A DNA stretch of 64,000 bases from Tetraselmis striata (Eukaryota; Chlorophyta; Chlorodendrophyceae; Chlorodendrales; Chlorodendraceae). Within the stretch, counting starts at the first letter, position 1. Each line of letters begins with the position of its first letter. The DNA lies in the NCBI GenBank assembly GCA_006384855.1, contig VCJN01000151.1, forward strand, positions 62,001 to 126,000. The letters are read 5' to 3'. Shown here one piece after another: positions 44,022 to 53,363 of the stretch. The notes under the pieces are model-generated. The model made no database searches. It saw only the letters and a program-made list of their open reading frames with translations, and was not told the DNA's origin. The translations under genes and the position numbers were made by a program.

Positions 44022-44438
44022 ATGCCGGCAAAGGGATGGATAGCGAGTGTGTCGAAGGATGGCGTGTACACATGCAAGCACTGCCACGGCATCGTGACGG
44101 GTAGTAGTGAAAGGACGGCGCGAGAGCGGCACTTCCGGAAATACCCGAACTGTAGCCACTCGTTGAAGCGTGCGGCTAAGTTGCGCCGCAAGGCCGCCTT
44201 ATCACAAGCAGCAGCAGCAGGGGCGGCAGCAGCAGCAGCAGCAACAGCAGCAACAAGCGCGGCAGCAGGAGTAGCTGCAGCCGTCGGAAACGGCCCGCCG
44301 GCGCCGGTCTCGGACGACGGCGGCTCGAAGGTGGACGATGTGATGGGCGTGGGGGAGGACCCCGTTGGCGAAGACGGTATGGACATCGACGCGCCTGCGT
44401 GGCCGCCGGCGGGCGTCGAACCCGCGATGAGGGCGTGA
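44022..44438 (+). CDS. BED-like zinc-finger N-terminal segment of a probable transposon protein
   Basis: From the ATG at 44022 (an upstream in-frame ATG is at 43869), the frame has VYTCKHCHGIVTG, then ERHFRKYPNCSH. This gives C-x2-C and a downstream H-x5-C-x-H, a spacing like a BED-type finger. BED fingers are common at the N terminus of hAT and related transposases. An Ala-rich run encoded by gca repeats (about 44205-44275) and an acidic segment follow. The frame stops at 44438. A second frame with a Tudor-like segment overlaps it, so the two are probably one gene broken by an indel or joined by a splice I cannot define. Confidence 0.45.
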   Translation: MPAKGWIASVSKDGVYTCKHCHGIVTGSSERTARERHFRKYPNCSHSLKRAAKLRRKAALSQAAAAGAAAAAAATAATSAAAGVAAAVGNGPPAPVSDDGGSKVDDVMGVGEDPVGEDGMDIDAPAWPPAGVEPAMRA

Positions 44439-45470
44439 TACGGAAAGGCGATCCCGGCGACTTCTACATGAAGGTCATCGCCAAGAAGTTCCGGGGAGTA
44501 TGGCACTACGGCGTGATAACCGGCGTCGTTACCGAGTGGGTGTTGGAGGACTACGGCGGGGCGACCCAGTGGCGCGCTGTTTTCGAGGACGGTGACATTG
44601 TGGACCTTCTGCGTTCAGAGGTGAGTGGGCCCGGCCTGCGTGCTGGTGGCACCACTCAACTGCGGTTGTATGGAATCACACGCACCCGCCCGGTCGGCGT
44701 GGCAGGTTGTGGAGGCTATGGCGGCTGCCCAGGAGCACCCCCATGTGGATGCGGACGGGGAGGCTCGCTTGGTAACCGTCCATCAAGGCGATGACTTGTC
44801 CAGTGAATCACGCACCTTGCCCGGCGTGCGTTCAACACAACCCGGCTGGCGGAGGCCAAGCAGAACACTGGCTGCCATGGCGTGTGCCATGTGCATGTGG
44901 TCCTGGGCTATGTCAGCATGATCAACCTCTTCCCCCTCGCGCCGTTCCACCTGTTTTTTTTTGGCTTGGGAAGGGACTTCTGGAGGAAATTTGTCACCGT
45001 GCAGGGCCACATTGGATTCCGAGCTATGAAGCAGGAAGACCGGCGCCAGGCTTTAGTCCCGATACCCAGCAACTTTGAACGCGGGTTGCGCCCTTCGTTT
45101 GCAGTGTCCAAGAATCGAAAGGTAACCCCCCCCCCCCCCCCCCCCCCGGGCGTGGGCGTGGGCGTGGGCGTGGGCGTGACGGCATTCCCCTCCATGACTG
45201 CAGGGTCAGGCAAGGTGACGGTGCAGTCCGGCTGGGTCATGGAGGACTGCTTGCACCACATGGAAACGTTTTCCATTCTTAACGCCGGTCCGCTGCTCGA
45301 GGAGGCCCGGGTGAAGGCGATCATGACCGAGAAGGAGCTTCGCGTCCCTAGGCGGTGCTTGGGCACATGTACAAGCGCATGCAAGGAGCTGCGTGGTTCG
45401 TCACGCGGTGGGGGTTGCAGAATGTGGTGACGGAGGAGGACGGCCCCGAGCGCAAGGCGCAGGTGGACGC
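44399..45470 (+). pseudogene. Transposase-like gene, decayed (Tudor-like segment plus C-terminal region)
   Basis: The frame 44399-44620 encodes FYMKVIAKKFRGVWHYGV and WRAVFEDGDIVDLL, a Tudor/chromo-barrel-like pattern. It ends in a good donor (CAG|AG then GTGAGT). A phase-matched piece starts at 44706 (VVEAMAAAQEHPHVDADGE). A third piece (about 44845-45120) has LFPLAPFHLFFFGLGRDFW, and a fourth (from about 45204) SGWVMEDCLHHMETF. These resemble the C-terminal part of large plant and algal transposase-like proteins with a DUF4218-type region, by my recollection only. Frames change between pieces and near 45350. The last frame (LGHMYKRMQGAAWF) runs into a minisatellite. It is either decayed or spliced in a way I cannot resolve. 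Confidence 0.4.
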
Positions 45471-45504
45471 GCTCACTAGGGAGGGGAGGACTCGATACCC
45501 CGCG

Positions 45505-46335
45505 CGGCGCCAAGGCGCGGCGGCCGGGGCAGCGCGGCGCCAAGGCGCGGCGGCCGGGGCAGCGCGGCGCCAAGGCGCGGCGGCCGGGGCAGCGCGGCGC
45601 CAAGGCGCGGCGGCCGGGGCAGCGCGGCGCCAAGGCGCGGCGGCCGGGGCAGCGCGGCGCCAAGGCGCGGCGGCCGGGGCAGCGCGGCGCCAAGGCGCGG
45701 CGGCCGGGGCAGCGCGGCGCCAAGACAGCGGCGGCCGGGGCAGCGCGGCGCCAAGACAGCGGCGGCCGGGGCAGCGCGGCGCCAAGACAGCGGCGGCCGG
45801 GGCAGCGCGGCGCCAAGGCGCGGCGGCCGGGGCAGCGCGGCGCCAAGGCGCGGCGGCCGGGCAGCGCGGCGCCAAGGCGCGGCGGCCGGGGCAGCGCGGC
45901 GCCAAGGCGCGGCGGCCGGGGCAGCGCGGCGCCAAGGCGCGGCGGCCGGGCAGCGCGGCGCCAAGGCGCGGCGGCCGGGGCAGCGCGGCGCCAAGGCGCG
46001 GCGGCCGGGGCAGCGCGGCGCCAAGGCGCGGCGGCCGGGGCAGCGCGGCGCCAAGGCGCGGCGGCCGGGGCAGCGCGGCGCCAAGACAGCGGCGGCCGGG
46101 GCAGCGCGGCGCCAAGACCGCGGCGGCCGGGGCAGCGCGGCGCCAAGGCGCGGCGGCCGGGGCAGCGCGGCGCCAAGACAGCGGCGGCCGGGGCAGCGCG
46201 GCGCCAAGGCGCGGCGGCCGGGGCAGCGCGGCGCCAAGGCGCGGCGGCCGGGGCAGCGCGGCGCCAAGGCGCGGCGGCCGGGGCAGCGCGGCGCCAAGAC
46301 AGCGGCGGCCGGGCAGCGCGGCGCCAAGACAGCGC
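45505..46335. repeat. 30-bp GC-rich minisatellite, about 27 units
   Basis: The unit is caaggcgcggcggccggggc plus agcgcggcgc. Variant units with caagacagcgg are 31 bp, and units with one G fewer are 29 bp, so the reading frame drifts. The unit has no stop codon in any of six frames, so long ORFs appear on both strands (378 aa on plus, 525 aa on minus) with no meaning of their own. Confidence 0.95.
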
Positions 46336-46339
46336 ATAC

Positions 46340-47282
46340 AGCGGAATCGGCGGAAAGGGATGCATTACAAGCTGTGGACGGCAGCCGCTGAAAACTATGC
46401 GGTCATGCCGCAACAACCCCAGCACTGGCTTCTGGATACCTCTGATCTGGCTGACGGCGGCGGGCTGCGGGATGCAGGGCCGCATGACTGAGGTGGCGGT
46501 GCTGGTGAGCCCGCAGAGTCTGCATGCGGCGGAGGCGGCGCAGCCGCATAGGCACTAGACAATGCTCTGAAGCGAGCCCCAATTGTCTGCCCAGCGCCTG
46601 CCCCAATGTAACGCACCAGCTTGGCAGCAATTGGCAGCTCTTTTGCCCCCCCCCCCCTCCACCCCACAGACACACTACCAATACCAGTTTCTCATCCCGG
46701 CGGGCAGTTGATGCGTATACCCAGGCTTGTGCGTACGCGGTGCGGGGGGGGGGGGGGGGGGGGGGGGGAATCACTATAGCTAAGCTAGTGATGTGAGATA
46801 TGAGTGCAGCAACAGATATTGTGCAAGATATAATACGATGGCATGCAAGCGGGTCCCCGCTCTTCCACAATCATTGGCCCTGCTCCCTCTTGCCCCGCCC
46901 CCGGTGCCCTTTAGCTGCTCTCAGCATCCCGAGTGGGATGGGCGGGGCAGCGGTTGCTACCGAGTGAGGCGTAGCATCGTTTGCAGTGGCAACGCAGCCT
47001 TTCCGGTGTGACGCCGCCTGGATGTAACCCAGCAGTACGCGCAAAGTGCAAGTGCAAGCTGCTGATGGCGGGGATCCCGCGCGGGGGGGGGGGGGGGGGG
47101 GGCAGCGGCTGTGGGATAGGCGCGGCAGCGGTTGCTACAGAGTGAGGCGTCGCATTGTTTGCAGTAGCAACGCAGCCTTTCCGGTTGCATAGTGTGACGC
47201 AGCCTGGATGTAACCCAGCAGTACGCGCAAAGTGCAAGTGTTACACGTCCGTGTGCCCCACCCAATGACATTGCGCCCGACC
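46340..47282. other. Spacer with G runs and a tandem duplication
   Basis: It begins with a short frame (HYKLWTAAAENYAVMPQQP) that could be the tail of the gene before the minisatellite. G runs lie near 46743-46768 and 47083-47102. The duplication is annotated separately. No gene is supported. Confidence 0.4.
46930..47240. repeat. Tandem duplication, about 178-bp period
   Basis: Two copies share ggttgctac, gagtgaggcgt, gcaacgcagcctttccggt and tggatgtaacccagcagtac, ending cgcgcaaagtgcaagtg. A G run (47083-47102) separates them. Confidence 0.85.
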
Positions 47283-47984
47283 TCACTGACGGCATGTCTC
47301 GCTCTCCTTCAGCTCCTGGGCCGTCCGCCGCCTCACCCTGCGCACCCTACCAGCCGCGCGTGCCTTCTCGGAAGCCTCACACACGGCGGCGCGAGTCGCG
47401 TCGTGGAACGCGTCCCTGACATGGCGGAACTCCGCCCTCTTCGTGGCCGTGGTCGGGCAGGGGACTGCCCGCTGATGGGTCGCCATGCATGGGTACTTGG
47501 GGCCGCACAAAGCCGGGGTGCCGTCGCAGCAACACTCCCAGTCCGTCCGTTGGCCGCAGTCCACGCATGACGGGCGTCCGGCCAGGACACGCACATGATA
47601 GTGCATGTGGCCGCCTCCCGCCACTGCTCGTAGTGCTCCGGTCAACATGGCGACGAGCAAGTCGGCATGTCCCGCAGGTGGCTGCGGGGCGGGTGGCGCG
47701 AGCGCAGCCTCGCTCGCCTCGACAACCCCCTCAGCCCGATCAGTCGCCTCGACCACGGCCTCCTCTGCCTCCTGACGCGGCGCACCAGGCGCATCATCGT
47801 CGCCTGGCAGGGCGTCCCCCCCCGCAACGGCGCCGTCGGCGGTGGCCGACGCCGTCGTGGCGGGGTGTTGTGAGGAGGTGGCCCTAGACATAGGTGGGGC
47901 CGGCACCGCCATGTGTTGCTCCACATGCGGTGCGGTTCCTGACGCGACAGCTCCGTCGCACCAGTACCGGCGCCGGCACCCCAC
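47283..47984 (-). CDS. Cys-rich ORF, probable mobile-element protein
   Basis: This 233-residue frame has an Ala/acidic N-terminal half (EAEEAVVEATDRAEGVVEAS) and a Cys cluster in the C-terminal half. The cluster reads CVDCGQRTDWECCCDG, then LCGPKYPC and a later Cys, suggesting a zinc-binding fold. The C terminus is basic (RVRRVRRRTAQELKE). The balance of residues looks selected rather than random, but I cannot name the family. The neighbourhood of satellites and transposase pieces suggests a transposon origin. Confidence 0.35.
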   Translation of the reverse strand: MGCRRRYWCDGAVASGTAPHVEQHMAVPAPPMSRATSSQHPATTASATADGAVAGGDALPGDDDAPGAPRQEAEEAVVEATDRAEGVVEASEAALAPPAPQPPAGHADLLVAMLTGALRAVAGGGHMHYHVRVLAGRPSCVDCGQRTDWECCCDGTPALCGPKYPCMATHQRAVPCPTTATKRAEFRHVRDAFHDATRAAVCEASEKARAAGRVRRVRRRTAQELKESETCRQ

Positions 47985-48176
47985 GCACGCCTGCTGGGCT
48001 TACCACCAACCGGCATGTTTCCTTTGGGAGGCGGTTCATCCGCGTCGGAGGTGAGCGGCGGTGCCTGTGTGGGTGTGGATACTGCCCGGCCATTAGGGCT
48101 CCCGCCGCCTGTCGCTCCGCCGACCCACGCCGCGGCGTGTGCTGCGCCCCGCATAGTTGCCTCGAATATAATATAC

Positions 48177-48515
48177 ATGACGCGGGGACGGGGGGGGATT
48201 CGTGCGTTTCGTATGTCGGCGGAAAGGCGTGCGAAGCTGCGGCTGGCGAAGGTGGTGGAAGTAAGCGTGGCGGCGTCGGCGGCGTATTACCGTGCGTGCA
48301 TGCGTGCGCAACCCCGCGGCAGCAAGCGCCGGACTCGGCGTGTGCCAGCGGCAGAGCTGCGAAGCCATGGACACGGTACGGGATGCCAAGTCTGGCTAAG
48401 CAACTGCCGAGGCTGGCGGCTTAACCCCCATGTCCGGCGGTTGAGGGACGGAAAGTGCGTAGAAGTTGATCGGGAAAGCGGGCATATAAGCCTGGCTGTG
48501 CTAGGTTCCTATTAA
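48177..48515 (+). CDS. Short basic ORF of unknown function
   Basis: The frame reads MSAERRAKLRLAKVVEV and later WLSNCRGWRLNPHVRRL, ending at 48515. It is Arg-rich with no recognised motif. Upstream in-frame sequence extends to 48015. Support is weak. Confidence 0.2.
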   Translation: MTRGRGGIRAFRMSAERRAKLRLAKVVEVSVAASAAYYRACMRAQPRGSKRRTRRVPAAELRSHGHGTGCQVWLSNCRGWRLNPHVRRLRDGKCVEVDRESGHISLAVLGSY

Positions 48516-48889
48516 GTAATGGCGGTTTGTGCTAAGTAATTCGTAGTTGTGGACCATGCAGCGCAGGTAGGGGGCGGTATAAATGAGGCCGGGCACATAT
48601 ACTGCTCCACGAAACGACACTGTCGCACGTGTTTGAATAGACGCCCCCCCCCCCCCCCCCCCCCGCCGGGTCGGCCCGCCGGGTCGGCCCGCCGACCCGC
48701 CACGGCATGTAATATTTGTCATGCATCGCCGGGGTATGTGTGAGTGGATGCCCCGCCGCCACATCCCCCCCCCCACCCCCCCCCCCCCCCATTTACACTT
48801 GTGCACTCATAAAGTTTGGGCTGGTTTCGGAGCAATACATGTACGTATGTATATACATACAATGGAACGTAGGACCTGCGCGGAAAGAG

Positions 48890-50045
48890 GGGGGGCTGGC
48901 GGAATGCGTTGGGGGTGCGTAGAGTAGCGTGTTGGTGAGATTCGGGGTGCATCGGACGCCGGATGCCCATCCACCCAGCGTAAAAGACGCCTACGTAATA
49001 TTCACACTATATATATTCACACGCAAATGTGTGAAAACCGGACATTCCGTGCCGGATGGGTGGGAATACGGCGTCCGATGCAGCCAAAACCCCAGCAACA
49101 CGCTATTCTGTGCACCGCCAATGCACTCCGCCAGCACCGCCACATTCTCCGTCGATTTCGAAAACGCCTTCACATTGTCCACCGCTAATTGCAATTGCCA
49201 CCGTGTAATGTTGTCACGATGTGCGCAAACAACAACACTTACTACCGGTTCCGACGCGGATGGAGGCGAGGCTTGCGGAGTGCGTTGGGGTTGCGTAGAG
49301 TAGCGTGCTGCAAATAATTGGGGTGCATCGGACGCCGGATGCCCATCCACCCGGCGTAAAAGACGCGTAATATTCACACTGCTTTATTAACACACAAATG
49401 TGTGAAAACCGGACATTCCGTGCCGGATGGGTGGGAATACGGCGTCCGATGCAGCCAAAACCCCAGCAACACGCTATTCTGTGCACCGCCAATGCACTCC
49501 GCCAGCACCGCCACATTCTCCGTCGATTTCGAAAACGCCTTCACATTGTCCACCGCTAATTGCAATTGCCACCGTGTAATGTTGTCACGATGTGCGCAAA
49601 CAACAACACTTACTACCGGTTCCGACGCGGATGGAGGCGAGGCTTGCGGAGTGCGTTGGGGGTGCGTAGAGTAGCGTGCTGCAAATAATTGGGGTGCATC
49701 GGACGCCGGATGCCCATCCACCCGGCGTAAAAGACGCGTAATATTCACACTGCTTTATTAACACACAAATGTGTGAAAACCGGACATTCCGTGCCGGATG
49801 GGTGGGAATACGGCGTCCGATGCAGCCAAAACCCCAGCAACACGCTATTATGTGCACCGCCAATGCACTCCGCCAGCACCGCCTCATTCTCTGTCGATTT
49901 CGAAAACGCCTTCACATTATCCACCGCTAATAATTGCAATTGCCACCGTGTAATGTTGTCACGATGTGCGCACACAACAACACTTACTAGCGCGCTACCG
50001 GTTCCGACGCGGATGGAGGCGAGGCTTGCGGAGTGCACTTGCGGT
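48890..50045. repeat. 371-bp satellite, about three tandem units
   Basis: The marker gtgtgaaaaccggacattcc occurs at 49029, 49400 and 49771, an exact 371-bp period. Units 1 and 2 are near-identical from there on. Unit 3 has small changes and a short insertion near 49990. All three keep the same minus-strand open frame, but that alone is weak evidence of coding because the copies are so similar. Confidence 0.93.
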
Positions 50046-50154
50046 GCACAGACTAGCGGGAGACTAGACCCATTGTCGCTTATTTACAAGCACGGGCGGT
50101 GCTGCCAGACCTGATCGTCTACGGCCGATATAATATTCACACTATATTAACATC

Positions 50155-50205
50155 GGTGCACACCGCCGCACACCGCCGCACACCGCCGCACACCGCCGTA
50201 CAACG
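50155..50205. repeat. Short 11-bp tandem repeat
   Basis: Four units of cacaccgccg(c/t)a follow the satellite and are upstream of the small plus-strand gene candidate. Confidence 0.75.
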
Positions 50206-50336
50206 CTGCGCGCGCACATTCGTCGCACACATTATCCCGGATTCACTCGCCGTATCCATTACGCCGTGCTACTTCAACAATAAACATTGCGAAATTACAC
50301 CGACACAATGCCGCACCGACTAGCTCTTGACAATAC

Positions 50337-50806
50337 GTGCATATAAATAGTAGTGGCGCGCTGCTCCTCGCCTCCGATGTGTCGTTGACTGCTGCGGAAG
50401 GCGGTCGTCGACTGGGTGTTAGTTTCTCCACCTCGGCCGCCCCCCCCCCCCCCCCCCCCGCCCCCCCCCCCCCCCCCCCCGCCCCCCCCCCCCCCCCCCC
50501 CCACCGCTCACAGCGCCATGGCCGACCTCGCCCCCCCGGGCAAAAGTGGGCGGCGAGCCTTGTTGTCTCGCGTGTCCGCGCCGCCGGCATCGAGGAGGAC
50601 GAGAAAGACATGAGGAAACCCGTGACAAGGTGGGCGCGCAACAAAACACTCCATCCTCCGCATTAGCACGCACCCACTCGTGGCTAACTTGTGCCGCGCG
50701 CAGGTTCGTCCGGGAGCGCCGTAAGGCCCACCTCAACGCCAAGGCTTCCACAGTGCCAGCGGCGCAACTCGTGGTGGCCGAGGAGGCCGCATCCTCAGCC
50801 GCTTAA
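50337..50806 (+). CDS. Small two-exon gene candidate
   Basis: Exon 1 ends at 50629 (ACAAG|GTGGGC) and exon 2 runs 50704-50806. Phase 2 agrees, giving IEEDEKDMRKPVTR joined to FVRERRKAHLNAKAS and ending SSAA-stop. The start is uncertain. The in-frame ATG at 50337 gives a Pro run encoded by the interrupted C tract at 50440-50502, so the true start may be spliced or downstream. The product is a charged, probably helical small protein with no recognised domain. Confidence 0.4.
50440..50503. repeat. Interrupted C tract, C-run/G/C-run/G/C-run
   Basis: Three C runs of about 18, 20 and 21 bases are separated by single G residues at nearly regular spacing, as if one run-plus-G unit had been duplicated. 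Confidence 0.85.
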
Positions 50807-50824
50807 AGGCGAAACGATTGTGGC

Positions 50825-51106
50825 TTGTTGTGGGTGTCTGGGCACAGGGGGCGTCCCGACGCCAAGGTAAGGAAGCTCATGGCGGCGTCGTCGACGGCAC
50901 AGCCTCCCGGGGTGATGAAGACACTGACGGATGACAAGAAGCGGAAGAGGCCAGTGAAGAAACGCCGAGGTAAGAAACTGACGGTCGCAGAGTCGGAGGC
51001 GGAGTCGGAGGCGCAGGCGGAGGCGGAGGCGGAGGCGGAGGCGGAGGCAGCGAGATCGTCGAAGCGGAGGGTCCCCCGGGCACGCAAGAACAAGAACAAG
51101 CAGTAG
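50825..51106 (+). CDS. Basic ORF with an EA repeat
   Basis: This 93-residue frame has KKRKRPVKKRRGKK, then an alternating Glu-Ala run encoded by gaggcg repeats (about 50995-51048), and a basic tail RRVPRARKNKNKQ before TAG. It could be a nuclear or chromatin-associated small protein, or an extra exon of the preceding candidate. The stop is followed at once by C and G runs. A donor-like GTAAGG lies at 50865. Confidence 0.4.
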   Translation: MLWVSGHRGRPDAKVRKLMAASSTAQPPGVMKTLTDDKKRKRPVKKRRGKKLTVAESEAESEAQAEAEAEAEAEAARSSKRRVPRARKNKNKQ

Positions 51107-51109
51107 CCC

Positions 51110-53363
51110 CCGCCCCCTTTACCCCCCCCCCCCCCCCCCCCCAGGCGGGAGCGGCTGGCGGCGAGGGGGGGCGGGGGGGGGCGGGGCGGGCGTGGTCCCC
51201 CCGCCCCCGCACCCCCCCCCCCCCCCCCCCCCCCCCCGGGCCACATCCCCCGATGGCAGCTGTCGCGAATATTGTAATTCAAACATTCTTCGGCAAACCG
51301 CTGCCTGCCCCCGCCCTCCCCCTCGCGAATATTTATGTAACGTGAGCACTCTTTGGCAAAACATGGCAGCCAAACCGCCCATCTGATGACCTTTGATCGG
51401 ACGGCTGGCAGGCCCGATCAGCAGTACTAGTACTACAAATTCCCCAGTGTTACCAAGTACGTACGGCTGCGATTTGCGCTCCCATGTACTAATAGTCGTA
51501 GTTATCCACAGGACGACTAGGGTTCGTACTAGATACCCGGTACCGGCGTAATAAATATATCGCGTACTACCCGGTACTACACGGACCACCTTGTACCTTG
51601 TACGTCAGTGCCATGTACGCTTCACCGGGCTGGTACGACTACCAGAATGATGACAAAAAGGATTTATCGCCCGCCGGCAATAACGCCGGATGTACTCGCA
51701 CGTAACTGGATGGACGTGCCGCCACCAGCAGCAGCCTTCACGGATAAATAATAGTCGCTAGTAGTAGTGCTTCGTCACATGTATGTCACATCTGAATCTC
51801 ACAGTGATACATGCCCTGACCTCGACATGGATCCGGGCAGATCCTCTAGGGAGTCTGACGGCGCCGGCTGTCGAGCGGATAAAAGTCGCGGGTGGCCACT
51901 TCTCCTTGGCGCTGGTGTGCCGAGCTTCGCATGCGACTTCATACTAGTCGACGAGCGTTGCCCGAATTTTCCTGTCGGCCGAGCCGGGAATCTTTTCGGG
52001 CGGGAGCTGCGGTACGCGGCAGTCGCTGGCGTCGTGGTAGCGGCGAGGGAGCCCGTACATGGCGGTTGCTGGCGTCATGGTAGCCAGCGTCCGGGTGTGC
52101 GCTTTAGATGTAGGTGCGCAAACAACATGTGTAGTGTCGAGGCCCCTTTCTGGCTGCGGTGGTCTCGATTTTACGCCCGGGCTTACCACGCAGACGGATT
52201 TCCTGCGAGGTCTAGCGTCATACCATTCTCACTAGTGTCCGACATAGGCTGTAGAGGGCCCATAACCTGTCATGCGCAACCTCCCTGCAACCGACGTGCT
52301 GGTCCATGTCGCACGTCGGGGTTGGGAGGCGGAAGCCCACAGCTGGGAGAGTGTCTGGTTACAGAGAAGTGAGCAGGCCCGGTGCGCCGGACGCCTATAT
52401 GGCAGGCGCGATGCGGTGCCCGCGGCGCGTTCGTAGCGCGGTGCTCGTACCACTCAGAAATGTGCTAAAGTACTAATACGCATACCCTAGCTACATTGTC
52501 TGGTGTACAGCAGTGGCAACAGCACTGGTGTCAACACATTCCGTGGGGAAATTACGATTACGGGCCATTACAATGTAATTACGAGACAAGCTAGGAGCCG
52601 GCGAGTCAATCTCACAATCACCAAGAGTGATTTCTGCACCTTGCGATTTGTTGCGGCCGCAGCCATCGCACTTGGGCTGCGCTAGCGGATCATGCGCGTG
52701 CGCCTGATCTTGGTCTCAGACTGGACCATGTTGCAAGCATGACTCGGTGACGGGGTCGGGGAGAAGGGATTGGCGACTACGGGCACCGCCGGTAGCGACT
52801 TTTCAAACGCAAGGAGCGGATCGGGGTGGGAGGCGTTCGGATTACCGCGTGAATTATGCTGCTGCCACGGCCGGTGGCGACACCCTGACCGCGTACTCTT
52901 ATATTCGGATATTGTCGACGGAGGGGAGCTCACGTTGCTATTTGCACAGTACGGTATAGGACCGATATGATCCGGCTATGTGCGCACCGTAGTTTTGCTA
53001 TGTGCACATGTGCAGGTAGCGCCATATAGGACATGGGATAGATGTGGGTCCCAAACCCGACCATGTTCCTAGCTATAAGAATTGTAGACGCGATCGGTGT
53101 GGGAGGGCGGGACTATCGGTAGCGAGTTTTCAAACGCGCGGCGCGGACAAGGGCGGGAGGCGGTCGGATTATCCCGTTCATGCTCCCGCCATGGCCCGTG
53201 GCGACACCCTCACGCCCGTGATCTTCGCGCCTTTGCGAATATAGTCGAGGGAGCTCATTGATATTTGCACAGAGTAGGACCGATATGACCCGGCTATGTA
53301 CACACCGTAATTTTGCTATGTGCATGTGTGCACATACAATATCGCACTATCGCAGAATATCAT
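51110..53363. other. Spacer with G/C tracts and a tandem duplication
   Basis: C runs at about 51121-51142 and 51211-51238 flank G-rich DNA. A 201-codon plus-strand frame from 51767 has no recognisable motif and I do not call it. The right part holds the duplication described next. Words near 51775 (atgtcacatctgaatctcac) also occur, inverted, near 43450. Confidence 0.4.
52785..53340. repeat. Diverged tandem duplication, about 327-bp period
   Basis: Two copies share cggtagcga-ttttcaaacgc, cgtggcgacaccct, atatttgcacag, aggaccgatatga, ccggctatgt and ttttgctatgtgca. They begin near 52791 and 53118. The right copy abuts the 3' end of family A copy 2. Confidence 0.8.

Noticed and set aside
44908..46485. 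525-codon minus-strand ORF and other long ORFs over the minisatellite
   Set aside because: The 30-bp unit has no stop in any frame, so length carries no information. The composition is pure Ala/Pro/Arg/Gly.
51767..52372. 201-codon plus-strand ORF
   Set aside because: No motif, no splice logic, no homologous copy in the window. The length is plausible by chance in DNA of this composition.
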